A stretch of 64,000 nucleotides of DNA from Ustulina deusta (Eukaryota; Ascomycota; Sordariomycetes; Xylariales; Xylariaceae): the NCBI GenBank assembly GCA_023159155.1, contig JAJNNX010000079.1, forward strand, positions 62,001 to 126,000, given 5' to 3'. Both the position numbers and the translations under genes were made by a program. Positions 24,600 through 35,894 of the stretch are shown piece by piece; positions within the stretch are counted from its first letter, which is position 1, and the number at the start of each line of letters is the position of its first letter. Below the pieces are notes generated by a model. It had not been told where the DNA came from. It worked only from the letters and a program-made list of their open reading frames with translations, and ran no database searches.

Positions 24600-25340
24600 T
24601 GCTCGTACCTCTACAGAAGTTCGGACTAGCAGGAGAAAGTAAAGTCTTTTTTAGGCGTCAATGCGGAAGCATCATATCTAGGAACTCCTCTTAAAAGCTG
24701 GGCTGCAAAGGAGTAGCTGCAAGTGATAAATTTCCATTTCAAACTCAAAAAGCAAAGATAGAAATATGACCGAATGGTATCCAAGAGCAGGCAAATCACT
24801 CGTAATGAGCTAACAGGTATAGAGAAAGATGCCTAGACAGAAAACTGTACATGCAAGAAAACTTAGCAGAACTCAGTAGAGCCTGTAGTATCAAATCCCT
24901 CAACTACTACAGGGTATGCATTAGGAGAGTCGTAGTCGCATCGACTAGATAAGTTATCAATATTGCTCCCATATGCTTCTACATGGACCAAAATCCTCCA
25001 AGAATTGGCCAAACCTTTGCTGTGCACTATGCTTTCTAGCGCCTAAATTCTTCTAATGCAAGCCCTACGAGCCCAAGGCACATCACGGGATTCGCTAGTC
25101 TTTCAAGTGCAGATGCAACCCTACCTATCTATCTACGGGTTCTTTGTCTCTGAGCTAATTCTCCTCACAAATAGGCTTACAATCTTCATTGTGTGGGGCA
25201 CTAGCGACTTCTTCGTAGCATACATCAGTCTTATCTCATTCATTGTTCTCTATCTGGGACACAAGGTCGTCTTCCGGACACGACTTGTAAGTTTGGCCGA
25301 TATCTATCTTAAATGCGACCGGGCAGGCCGGGAGAAATAA
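24600..25340 (+). pseudogene. Decayed amino-acid permease, C-terminal remnant
   Basis: Positions 25056-25340 encode a clear permease C-terminus: ALRAQGTSRDSL, then QPYLSIYGFF, TSDFFVAYISLISFIVLYLG and HKVVFRTRLVSLAD, ending at a natural-looking stop. This matches the last membrane segments and tail of fungal yeast-type amino-acid permeases (AAT/APC family). Upstream, near 24627, a possible GLAGESKV-FFRR trace of the family's GLAR-G-A-P-FF region is visible, but stops and frame changes separate the two pieces and the N-terminal half is missing. The decay is ordinary point mutation and indels with little A+T drift, so RIP is not obviously the cause. I consider it dead. Confidence 0.72.
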
Positions 25341-26961
25341 GTAGACAAGGCGATGTCCTGGTTACATAGGTTCTATATACATGTGTTTAGTCACGCAATG
25401 GTGGCTAATTGAGAAGTTTCGTGTGCTGCACAAATTGCCTCCTAAGAATAATAGGGGTACCATCAGTCTAAATACACTCTCAAATGTCTTAAGTTATTTA
25501 GTTGACGCCTCTTTTCCGTCATAACGCACGCTGTGTTTCCGTCATATACATAGGTATAGTGCAGGTTTTATCTTCGTCATAGCTTAAGTATTCAGCGGCG
25601 ATAGAGTTCTCGTATTTGGACTGAGCAAGAGCCTCGTACTGGCTAGGTAGAAGCTGAATCCTCTTATAGGCATAGACCACGTTTTGGAAACGGATGTTTG
25701 TATTCTCGTTACACCTCATGAAGACTAACCATGGCTGTATTAGATCGCTCCACTAGCGTTTCTACACTCAATAAAATAGCGGAAATAGTAACATGAAGGA
25801 TCAAGTCACTGTTGGGAATCGCCTCAAGAAAGCTGGTTGTTCACTTATAAGCATCTGCTAACCCACTAATATCTTCCAAGTTACTACCTACTGCAGGACT
25901 GGTCTTCCAATGAGGAAACTACCTAGGTAGTTTCAGCTGTCGGCATTTCGAGTCTCAGTGAGCGGCGAGCCAATCAATTCCCAGTCGACCTTCCATTTCC
26001 GTCAATCGGTGAAGCGCACTAAACATCGCTAATCTAAATGCTATGCAGGTACCTACTTAGGTAGTGCAGAGCATGGTGCATGGTGAATGGTTCCCTATAA
26101 TATGTCTTGGCCTTACCTACCAGTACCTAGGTAGATACCAGGCCGCTAGAGTGGGATTTAACAGCGGAATGTGCAGGTACTAGGTACCTAATACCACAGC
26201 TGACGCCAAATGTGAACCCAGCAGATGCACGTCTTCAAACTCCAGGTATTATTTATAATTACATGGAATTTTATTCAATAATAAACGTCGCCCTACCAAT
26301 AACCTCTTCGGAGGCATACATAACTTAAATATAAACCTTCTGAAAGGCAAGCCAGTCGATCAGCAAGATCTCCTCCGTGTTCTCGACCAACCAGAAAGTA
26401 CAGTGTTTCGGCGGTATTACAATAGCTTGTCCTACTAAATATATACATCAGTAGATGTATTCGGCAGACACACGTGGAACAGGAGGGTTCAGGATAGATC
26501 ATGTCCCCATCATGACATGACCCATGATATTTCGGGGTACCACTTACTCCTTGTGCTCCGCCAAGAGGGCCGAGGGAAAGAGGGCTTCTCCTTCTTCCTT
26601 CAATGCCATTCACCACCCTGTGTTCATTCTCCCGGCTTGCATTTTCGCTTCGCCCCTACCCACCCCGTGTCTTCATTCTTTATTGTTTCGTCCATTGGAT
26701 TGGATAACGGTTGGGCTGGCTCTCCTTCATTGCTATTATTTGCTTCAAGTCTTGTTGTTTCCCCAAGTGCATATAGTATCAACCACGGCCTACTAGGATG
26801 AAATTTTGGCAGATATCACCACTACCAGTTTTACATCGCAGGATTCTCGATTTTCTTTTCTCTTTTACGGGTAGCAGTTAGACCCACATTCCCTCCCTTA
26901 CCGACTCGTCAAGTTCCTCGGTCCATCTTTTTCATACTATCACCAAGCTGCCCTGACTACG
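25341..26961. other. Intergenic; upstream region of the GH76 gene
   Basis: No supportable gene. Dense in TACCTAGGTA-type palindromes at 25920, 26047, 26124 and 26176. A 66-codon minus-strand open frame at 25519-25719 has no recognisable motif and is not called. Confidence 0.5.
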
Positions 26962-28876
26962 ATGAAGGGCCTCCTCGTTCGCTCTGCGGCGCTGGGCGCG
27001 GCTTCTATAGCCCCGAAGGACCTCAATATTAATGACTCTGGTCTGTTGATTCGATCCTCGCCTTGCATCCCATCAAATTGTGTTTGCATCTAACCACGAT
27101 GCAGACTCCATTAAGTCGGTGGCCAGTACAATCGCTTATGGCACCATGAGCTACTACACTGGGAACGTCACAAATACTCCAGAAGTATGTAAATAAATAC
27201 CCTTTCCAATGGGTAGGCTTAGTAGGGCTCACCATACCATTTCAGACCATTGGGGTATTTCCTGCACCTCACTGTAAGCCACGCCTTGCTTCCCTGTCTC
27301 CAAAACTCAGTTTTGCTGACGTTATATGCAATAGATTGGTGGCAAGCTGGTGCTTGTTGGGGAGCAATGTTAGACTACTCGCACAATACGGGCGATACTA
27401 GCTATGACGATCTGGTAACAAAAGCACTGCTAAGTCAAGTCGGGCCAAAATTCGATTTCGTATCTCCTCTTTATGCTGGTTCTGAGGGAAATGATGATCA
27501 AGCTTTCTGGGCCTTTTCTATACTCGAAGCCGCTGAGCGCAACTTTCCCCAGCCTGACGACTCTATACCCGCCTGGTTAGCCATCGCGGAGAACATCTGG
27601 AATACTATGGTCCTCAGGTGGGACGAGACAACCTGCGGCGGTGGCTTACATTGGCAGATATATGCTAGTAATCCAAACGGTCTCGATTACAAGAACTCAG
27701 TATCCAACGGCGGTTTCTTCCAAATGTCCGCGCGACTAGCACGAGCAACTAGAAACGAAACCTACTTCCATTGGGCAGAAAAGGTATGGGATTGGTCGCA
27801 GAATATTGGCCTTATCGACAAGAATTTCAACGTGTTCGACGGCGCTAGTTCGAGGAAGGAGTGCCGGGACATCAATCCAGTAAGCTTCTCTTACTCGCAA
27901 GGCATTTATATGTACGGAGCAGCAATACTCTTCGATTATACGGGCGGGGATCAGATTTGGGCCGACCGAACAAACGGCCTCCTACAGGCTTCCCGATCAT
28001 ACTTCAGTCCATTCCCAAACGCTACAAATATCATGTATGAGCATGCTTGTGAGGAATACGATACATGCAACACGGATATGAAATCCTTCAAGGGCTATCG
28101 TAAGTAATTTTTGGGGCTACCAATTTTCTCCTCGTTTTGGGCCATTGCAAGAGTGGAGGGTTCCATTCTGGACTTGAACCGTAATTATCTGAGGGGCTCT
28201 CTTGCTTCTAGAACCCTTACAGACCATGATCAACATGGCGACAACTGACTCTTAGTGTGCTAGTCTCTCGGTTCATGGCCGCAACGACGCAGGTGATGCC
28301 TTCGACTCTTCATGACGTCCAAGAACTGCTGAGTGCGTCAGCTGTAGCAGCAGGGAAGGCGTGTTCTGGCGGAGATAACCGCACCGTCTGTGGACAAAAA
28401 TGGTATGCCCTCTTTGGGGTTGACGTTCCCATCCATTGCCACTCTACACCCCACACTAGAAAGTGTAAGATAACTAAGCTTCTGGCAATGACTAACATCA
28501 GATTTTGGACAGGTATGTCGGAGGATACGATGGGAATCCGGGGCTCGGTCAGCAAATGAGTGCTCTCGAAACTGTGCAGGCTCTACTTGCCTTTGGCGCG
28601 CAGCCACCTTTGAAATTTGGTGAGATTAAACATGTTACAGGCAAAGCGCCATCGGTTCCGACAATTACGTCGACGATCATATCGTCGACTACCGTCGTCA
28701 TCAAGACCACCGTAGCCATCCCGACCGTGACAACCACGGCAACCATGGCAACCATGGCAACCACAATCTTGACATCGACTGTACAAAGGCCGGCTTCCGC
28801 TGCACATGTCATCAAGGCTGGTTATATTCCGATCGTCGTGACATTAATCGCCTCTGTTTTGGCTTTCGGTGTATAG
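26962..28876 (+). CDS. GPI-anchored GH76 mannanase/transglycosidase, Dfg5/Dcw1 type
   Basis: Spliced model of six exons: 26962-27040, 27105-27184, 27246-27273, 27335-28099, 28264-28402, 28513-28876. The sum is 1,455 nt (484 aa). GH76 proteins of this subfamily are thought to process GPI-anchor glycans and cross-link mannoproteins to wall glucan at the cell surface. Seen: the YWWQAGA start of the (alpha/alpha)6 barrel, the catalytic Asp pair in GNDDQAFW (Asp116-Asp117), TCGGGLHWQI and YKNSVSNGGFF. A Ser/Thr-rich stalk (about 410-460) is followed by a hydrophobic tail GYIPIVVTLIASVLAFGV, the expected GPI signal. The N-terminal signal peptide is short and only weakly hydrophobic, so the start is the least certain part. 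Intron 4 (164 nt) and intron 5 (110 nt) are longer than most here. Confidence 0.87.
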
Positions 28877-29433
28877 GCCGAGAAGTTAGCGAGAATGCAT
28901 GGGAACCAGAGTTGGGGCGAGAAGTTTTTTAATTGGGCAGTAACATCACATTGGTATAGCAGAAGTCGGTAGCATGCCTCCAAGGCGCAAGTAGATTTGC
29001 TATAAAAAATTGCTAGATGATTCTTGCGCGAAATTGTATCAAATCAGCCTACCTAGCTAGGTAGCTCGTAGAAGGAGACAATGAGGTAGTAGTCTAAGTT
29101 CTTCAATTGGGACGTTGTGAAGGTTCAGGGCATTAGATAGTATGCTCGTTAGCTGCAAAGAATGGCAGCATTATGCATCTATACCATTTCGTCAGCAAAC
29201 TTGATGCATCAATTGAAATTGCTTATTTTCTGCAGGCGGCTGCTCCGATCGGAGCTCCACAGTGACGGGTTCACTAAATGCCTGCCCGTGCGACCTCTGA
29301 CTCAAGAACTCGGAATGCATTGATCGGAAGTCTTACAAGTAAGTACCTAATATTCTCCAAGGCCACGGCAGAGGGAGGGAAAGCACGGATTTCGTGAAGA
29401 GCAAGGCGGACAAGGAATATCGGCTCACTCACC
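28877..29433. other. Intergenic between GH76 and HIS5-type genes
   Basis: About 560 bp holding the GH76 3' UTR and the aminotransferase promoter. It contains a CTACCTAGCTAGGTAG palindrome near 29050 and the TGACTCA site listed separately. No gene seen. Confidence 0.6.
29298..29304 (+). promoter_or_regulatory. TGACTCA cross-pathway control element (Gcn4/CPC1-type site)
   Basis: An exact TGACTCA palindrome-type bZIP site begins 136 bp upstream of the histidine-biosynthesis ATG. Gcn4/CPC1/CpcA proteins bind this sequence upstream of amino-acid biosynthetic genes and induce them on starvation. A seven-base match can occur by chance; position and gene identity make it credible. Confidence 0.65.
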
Positions 29434-30762
29434 ATGTCGGCGTTCAACCTGGAGACCTGTGCCAGGGCGAACATCTTGGCGCTCGAGCCGTACCGTTGTG
29501 CGAGAGAGTAGGGCCTCCAGAGTTATTCGTGGCATCTGTCTCCGAGCTGACTTCTGCACTCTAGCGACTACAAGGACGACGGCACCAACATCTTATTGGA
29601 CGCAAATGAGAACGCCTACGGGCCCTCTTTGACAGCCGCCGCCTCGGCACCACCAGCCACCCAGCCGTCCGGACCCGAGATTGACTTCGTGGGCCTGAAC
29701 AGATATCCGGATCCCCACCAACGGGAGCTGAAACAACTGCTCTGCGACCTGAGGAATACTCACCATCACACGGACAAGACAATCACCTCTGACAACTTAT
29801 TCGTTGGTGTCGGGAGCGACGAGGCCATTGATGGGCTCATGCGGTGCTTCTGCGTCCCCGGCCGTGACAGGATCTTAGTCTGTCCTCCTACTTATGGCAT
29901 GTATTCTGTATCGGCGCAGGTGAATGACCTGGGTCTGGTCAAGATACCTCTCCTGCCCGCGCCGACGTTTGAGCTTGATGTTGACAAGATAAAAGAGGCG
30001 TTATCAAATGAGCCGGACATTAAATTAATATATCTGTGTTCGCCGGGAAACCCGACGGGGGCCCCGCTCGCCAAGGGAGATATACAGCAGCTACTGGAAC
30101 ACCCGACGTGGAACGGCGTAGTCATCATCGATGAGGCGTATGTCGACTTCTCGCCCGAGAGTTCGTCGCTCGCCGAGTGGGTCGCCGAATGGCCGAACCT
30201 CGCCGTCATGCAGACGTCGTCCAAGGGTTTCGGCATGGCGGGGATTCGGCTCGGGTCCATATTCACATCGGCGCCCATCGCACGACTTCTGAATAACATG
30301 AAGGCGCCGTATAATATCCCCAGTCCAACAAGTGCACTGGGTATATACGCATTTTCGCCAGATGGGTTGGCGGTTATGCGCGCGAACCGGGAAAAGATCG
30401 TCGCGCAGCGGGAGCGCTTGATTCGCGAACTGCCTAAGGTCAAGGGGGTGGGACGCCTACGGGGCGGTATGGAGAGCAACTTCTTGCTCTACGAACTGCT
30501 AAATAGGGATGGACAGCCTGATAACACCACGGCACTCGCTGTATATGAGAGGTTGGCTGAGAATAGAGGCGTCGTGGTGCGGTTCAGGGGCAAGGAGCAC
30601 GGGTGCTTTGGATGTCTGCGGATCACGGTTGGGACGGAGACCGAGGTCACGAGGTTTTTGGAGTCATTGGCGGAAACTCTTGCTGATGTCAATGGCCACG
30701 ATATCACATTACCCGAAGACGAGGAGAAAAAGGAGGTAGAGGCCAATGCGGTGATCGCCTAG
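29434..30762 (+). CDS. HIS5: Histidinol-phosphate aminotransferase
   Basis: Two exons, 29434-29507 and 29565-30762, total 1,272 nt (423 aa). The enzyme is a class-II PLP aminotransferase that converts imidazole-acetol phosphate plus glutamate to histidinol phosphate in histidine biosynthesis (cytosol). Seen: the N-terminal LLDANENAYGPS substrate motif, GVGSDEAIDGL, LCSPGNPTGAP, IIDEAYVDF (around 214-220) and the PLP lysine Lys245 in SSKGFGMAGIRLGS, with the Arg-containing LRITVGTETE near the C-terminus. ATG at 29434 lies in a CACC context and begins the usual MSAFNLETCARANILALEPY leader; the first exon is only 74 nt, as in relatives. A TGACTCA element lies upstream. Length is normal for fungal His5. 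Confidence 0.95.
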
Positions 30763-31242
30763 GCTTGGTTGTAGAATTGGGCTCGTAGGATAGACCAAAA
30801 TTCGTGCGTCAGCACTACGGCTTCCATGAATTTACCAAATTATGATTGATTTACCTAACACGTAACGTTGGTAAAAAAAATAATAATAATAAAAAAAAGC
30901 TATATGAGTAGTAGGTCGCTGGAGAACGTTGTTTTTATCTTTAATCGACCTCCTCTAACCCACCTACTGCCTCACCGACGAAGATAGGTAATGTTGAAAG
31001 ACGCGACACGGTTTGCCTCATAATATTGCTTATAAGAATGCTCTGACGTCGAGCCCCGCCCCCACCTACTCTCTTTTCACGAAATTGTCTGTCAGTGACT
31101 TGCCTATTGAGACCTTTCATATGCGCAGCAGACCGAAAGTGGCATTAATTAGGCGAGAATAGTGGAAAGCTTGAGACTGGAAGCTGTAAGCCTTGAAAAA
31201 ACTGGTTACCCAACAACTATTACGTTCTACTCTTAGCGCCCA
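30763..31242. other. Intergenic between HIS5-type and CNS1-type genes
   Basis: About 480 bp with 3' UTR and promoter sequence. An A-rich run with AATAATAAT lies near 30876-30898, probably polyadenylation-related. No gene seen. Confidence 0.5.
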
Positions 31243-32592
31243 ATGCGCATTCAAGAAATCAGCGATGAGGTCGCAGAGCGCCTCAAGCTCGAGCAATCAC
31301 AGCCTCGGCCTGAAACCGAAGCATCACAACCCGTCGCGAAATCAGCAGAAAGGTCACAGGATGACAGTGCATACGCACCCTTGTCGGCGGCCATGTTTCC
31401 CGAGCTGTCCCCTGGTCGCGCGATGACGCAGAAAAAGACGGTTGACGAAGTCGTTGCCGAGCTGAAAAGGACCCCCTTCTTCATGACGGAGTTGGAAGAG
31501 AACGACGAGACGGAGGCCTTCAAGGCCCTGGCGTATGAGGGGACGCCGTTAGAGAACTCGTCCGAGTTTAAGGAGCAAGGAAACGAATGCTTCAAGACAC
31601 GGCGCTTCGCCGACGCCAAGGAGTTCTACACCAAGGGCATCCTGATCCTGGCCGCGGAGGAGCGCAAGCGGAAGCAGGCGGCGGACCCATCTTCGCGGGA
31701 ACCCTCAAAGGTAAAGTCCAAGAAGGAGGATGAAGAACGAAGCAAGGGTGAGGAGGAGGAGGAGGAGGAGAAGAAGGAAGAGACAGGCGAAGAGGAGATC
31801 CGTCAAGAGAGAGCAACCCTCGTGTCTCTGTACATCAATCGCGCGGCGTGCCACCTCGAGCTGAAGAACTACCGCTCATGCTGGCTCGACGGCTCCGCGG
31901 CGCTGCGCCTGGACCCGGACAACATCAAAGCATACTACCGGTCGGCGCGGGCCTTTCTAGCCGTGGACCGCATCGCCGAAGCCGAGGACGCGTGCGCGCG
32001 CGGGCTAGCGCTCGACCACGCGAATAAGCCCTTGACGGCGGTGGCGCGCGACATCGCCAAGAAGGCCGAGGAGATATCGGCGCGCCGGCGGCGCGAGGCC
32101 GAGAGGCTGGCGAAGGAGAAGCGGCGGGAAATGCTCATCAAGGCGGCGCTGAGGGCGCGCGCGATCCGCACCCGCGCCACGGCGCAGCCCCCCGAGATGG
32201 AGGACGCCGGGGTCAAGCTCGTGCCGGACCCGGACGATCCCGCCAGCCACCTCTGCTTCCCGACCGTCCTGCTGTACCCGGCGCATCTGAAGTCGGATTT
32301 CATCAAGGCCTTCAGCGAGACCGATTCCCTCGCCGACCACCTCGGCTACGTGTTCCCGCTGCCCTGGGACCGCGACGGCGCGTACACCCTCGCCGGCGTC
32401 GAGTGCTACATGGAGACCGTCGCCGGCGGGCTGGTCAAGCTCGGCAAGAAGGTCCCGCTGCTGAAGGCGCTGTCCGGGGGCAAGGTCGAGGTCGTCGACG
32501 AGGTCGTCAGGATCTTCGTCGTGCCGAGGCCGCAGGCTGCTGGGTGGGTCAAGGAATTCAAGATGAAGAAGGCGGCGGAGAAGGGATCGTGA
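31243..32592 (+). CDS. CNS1: Hsp70/Hsp90 TPR co-chaperone Cns1 (TTC4 family)
   Basis: A single uninterrupted frame of 449 aa. Cns1 is an essential cytosolic co-chaperone that binds the C-termini of Hsp90 and Hsp70 through TPRs and helps translation-elongation-factor folding in yeast. Seen: the N-terminal segment with TPFFMTELEE (about 77-86), the first TPR from NSSEFKEQGNECFKTRRFADA (about 105-130), later TPRs in the 195-260 region (LYINRAACHLELKNYRSCW, KAYYRSARAFLA), a basic helix, and the C-terminal wheel domain from about 325 (CFPTVLLYPAH to VRIFVVP). An acidic low-complexity insert (about 141-190, repeated Glu and Lys) splits TPR1 from TPR2, a known variable place in the family. Third positions become very G+C-rich towards the 3' half. 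Confidence 0.92.
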   Translation: MRIQEISDEVAERLKLEQSQPRPETEASQPVAKSAERSQDDSAYAPLSAAMFPELSPGRAMTQKKTVDEVVAELKRTPFFMTELEENDETEAFKALAYEGTPLENSSEFKEQGNECFKTRRFADAKEFYTKGILILAAEERKRKQAADPSSREPSKVKSKKEDEERSKGEEEEEEEKKEETGEEEIRQERATLVSLYINRAACHLELKNYRSCWLDGSAALRLDPDNIKAYYRSARAFLAVDRIAEAEDACARGLALDHANKPLTAVARDIAKKAEEISARRRREAERLAKEKRREMLIKAALRARAIRTRATAQPPEMEDAGVKLVPDPDDPASHLCFPTVLLYPAHLKSDFIKAFSETDSLADHLGYVFPLPWDRDGAYTLAGVECYMETVAGGLVKLGKKVPLLKALSGGKVEVVDEVVRIFVVPRPQAAGWVKEFKMKKAAEKGS

Positions 32593-33754
32593 ATTAATAA
32601 ATAGTGTGTCCAAGATACGGGCTAAAAAAAATAAAAATAAAAAATATCCATTGAAGTTTAATGTTGTGCGAGCATTCCTTGAGGAGATTATGTTGTCGTC
32701 CTTGGAGCTTGTGGAAATGGTATTCGAGATGTGTCAGGCTGTCTGTCAACCGGCAAATAAATGCCTGTGTATTATAAGAGAAGCTGTGAGGTGAGAACCA
32801 CCTAGGTATAAGAGCTGCTGACCTAACGGTCTAGGTTAAGTGATTCGATGTCTGCATAGCATCTGTCAGCAGACACGGTAGAAGATAAAAGCAATAATCT
32901 ACAAACTATCTGTTAAAAAACAAGCTACATTCGGGGTATCATGGCGCAGACATACTTAGTGTAGTTTCTTAGAGCTGTACCTATTATTCCTAATATTTTA
33001 TTGAGCCCATCCTACGCCGACTCGCATCAAAACGTTATACTCGAGGCATAGCATGCGTTCGATTCCAAAACCGAGTATCCCCCAGCTTTCTCTTTAGTTT
33101 CGTAGTTCTATGAATGAATTACATGTATTTGGATTCTCGTTCTTTCATATTATCTTCAGGTATTTGATTCCTCTATTTTCACCCTTGGTAAGCACACCGA
33201 ATAGATCCCATCCGCCGGCGATTCACTCTCAGATAATTGAGTGGGAGATTTGGCTCGAATTCGACAGTTGCCAACTATCAATGGTGTAACAACAGTCGTC
33301 AGTCAAGTAGGTAACTATTTAGCCTACTCTGCGAATACATCTCTCGGAATAACATCTGCATCGTATTGCACCATACTAATGATGAATAGCACATAACGAT
33401 ATTATCCCGCATCAAACAGATGTATCGATCCCAATGATGCAAAAGGGAGAAGAAAAAAACAACTTTTCCATTTCAGCCTCGTCAACTCCATGTCCGAACC
33501 CATGCTCGCATGCATACGCACAGCTTTTGTCCCCAAGACATCCATCCACCCATCCGTCCCGGTCCAACAAGACCGTCCATGTCCCCCCTTTCTCATCACC
33601 CCCTCCCTCCCTCCCTCACTTATTCGCAGCGAGCGCGTTCGCAACGTAATCACCCTCAAGCCCGGCTTTCTTTCTTTCTTTCTTTCTTTCTCCCTACGAG
33701 ACCGACGCCGTACCCCGGCATGCGAGGAATCAACCAATCCCTCCCTCCCGCCCG
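32593..33754. other. Convergent intergenic region, CNS1-type 3' end and Xbp1-like 3' end
   Basis: About 1.16 kb between two converging genes. It holds a (TTTC)n microsatellite at about 33665-33690 and pyrimidine-rich CCCTCCCTCCCTC near 33600. No supportable gene; open frames here are low-complexity artefacts. Confidence 0.55.
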
Positions 33755-35894
33755 CTACATGGAATTGGACCGCACTCTTTTGATCCGCGGGAACACGCCG
33801 TAAAGTGGCGACCTCGACGCCCCGTCGCCGCCCATCCCAGCCATACCGCCACCGTCAGCTCGAAAGCGGGAATCCCAGCCGCCACCGCCATCGAGATTAC
33901 CAGCGTCGCCCCGGCGTCTGCGATCGGCGCCGATCCCGCTCGTGATATCCGCGCCGCGGTCGGCGTCCCGCGGCTTCCTCCCGCGCCTCGAGGAGGTGGA
34001 CGACGACGACGACGACGACGACAACGGCTCCGCCACGCTGAGGTTCATCAGCAGCAGCGCGGCTTTCTTGTCTGCGCCGGAATTCCCCGCCTTGCCGTCT
34101 TCCGCGAGGCGTACTATTGACCGGTTCTCGGCGTGGCTTGCCCTGTTCGCGTGGTGGTGGTGGTGGTAGTGTCGTGAGAGCTGCTGCTGCTGCTGCTGCT
34201 GGTGCTGGCTTGGGCGCGCGGGCTTTGGTCCGTGATGTTCCGCGGCGTCCTCTATGTGCGCCGCCGGCCGCTTTTCTCGCGGAGACTGCGCCGGCTGGGG
34301 CGGTGCGTCGGAGGGCGACGGCAGCTGTCTGTGTGCGGCGGCACCTGCGCGGTGATGGTGTGGCTGGGGATGGGACTGGGACTGGGACTGGGACTGGGAC
34401 TGGCTGAAGGCGGGATAGGGTTGGGGGTGCGTGATTCTTGACGCGTTCACGCTGCTCGGATATGGCGATGTCTGGAGATGGGCCGTGCTCGTGAACCGCG
34501 GTATTGCGCTCAGCCAGGGACTGGGGCCCGTACTCTGGTACTCGTTGGGCGGGCGGAGATGGGCAGGCGGGTGTGGTGCGTTGGCCGGGGTCCAACCACT
34601 GCTGCTGGCGTGGCTTGGTCGTAGGGGTGCGATGGACGGGATTGGCGAGTGCAGAAAACGCGGGAGCTGGCGATGAGGGGGGTCGCGGACCAAGCTCATG
34701 CGGTCCGCGGCGGGCGAGATCTCTCCGTCCGTGTCTGTCGTATAGGGGCTATTTTCACTTCCCGGGGTCGAAACACACGTCTTCCGTACACGGTATCGAG
34801 GATGATTCCTACTGCCATCGTCGTAAGGAGCACGAAAACCGCGACGGTCACGCTTAGGGCTCGTGTTGCCGTTGTCATTCCTCGATCCAGAACCTACACT
34901 CGCTGTACTGCGGTAGAGGCGTCGGTAGTGTTCGGCCTCTCGAGTGGACTGAATCACTATCGCCGGATCTATAACCATGCGGCTACACTCTGGAGCATCG
35001 ACCTGTATGCAAAGAGCTGGGAAATCTGGCCCAAAGATAGGAATCAGTGCCCCCGATATTTTGTGGCAGAAGGTTGCGCAGACGGCCTTCGCACACTGAT
35101 AAGGCATCCAGTAACCTTCAGGAGAATGGTTAAACGGGGTTTCCCTTTTTTTTTGCTCATTACTAGAGAAATAGTCCAACGAAACGTACCTTGAGCCATA
35201 ATTGAACCTCCTGTGATGCTATGTGTGATTTCCTTGAGGCCAGGGTTCAAGTTCAACATCTTGGCTGGCGTTGTCTAGAATCGTCAGCATGGTTTTCCCC
35301 GGAGAATTACAGTTTTACCACACCGCTTTTTTTTTTTCTGTAGCTTACTTTGGGATATTTGCAACATTTGAAGAACGGAGTCATACGAACGAGGCCGACA
35401 TTATAGTCCCACATGACCGCGTACTCGGCATCATCCCCGGGGACTTTGAAGACGTATTGAAAGACTGCACGGTCCGGGTTAATAAAGAACGACTCCGTTG
35501 TAAACTAGTGGAGTGACATGTGATGACAAGTACCTTCGAAGCTTTCTCGTCCAGTCTTCTCAAAGAAGTCCTTCTTACCACTGTTGTAGGGTATGTGCCG
35601 GGAATACTCCCGTATCTTCCCGAGTGGATAGACTTGGAAGATCCGTGTCTGGTGGAGCGACACCTCGTCTAGATTCTCATATGGTTGGAAGTTTACGGCC
35701 CCCTTTGGCTTCCCCTTAGTGAAAACTGCCGCGTCCTTGGGCATCTTGTGCTTGGGTATCGCTGACCGGTCTGGAAACGCAGACTCTTCCGCACAAGAGT
35801 CCGTTGGAGACGATAGTTCTGGACTAAGGGGGAATCCATTCCGGTTCGACGGCCCTGGAGGGGCAGGGTTGAGGAGAGATGACAGAGAAAGCAT
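33755..35894 (-). CDS. APSES/KilA-N-type transcription regulator, Xbp1-like
   Basis: Spliced model of four exons: 35534-35894, 35349-35464, 35190-35274, 33755-35115. The total is 1,923 nt (640 aa). The DNA-binding APSES-type domain spans about 121-245: [80 protein letters not shown] and [11 protein letters not shown]. The match to yeast Xbp1, a stress and quiescence repressor, is through this variant domain; target genes are unknown. The start [16 protein letters not shown] is a typical leader of this family. The rest is low-complexity: SQ repeats, His-rich and Gln tracts, and a Ser run, all encoded by microsatellites at 34000-34020, 34150-34200 and 34370-34405. An intron of 74 nt lies inside the APSES motif just before YWMPY. 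Nuclear location is inferred. Confidence 0.85.

Noticed and set aside
25519..25719. 66-codon minus-strand frame
   Set aside because: No homology or motif; isolated in an intergenic region with palindromic repeats.
32005..32613. Long 202-codon minus-strand frame opposite the CNS1-type gene
   Set aside because: A shadow frame caused by G+C-rich third positions of the real gene.
33434..33803. Several overlapping plus-strand frames rich in Pro and Ser
   Set aside because: They are readings of TTTC and CTCC microsatellites in a 3' UTR.
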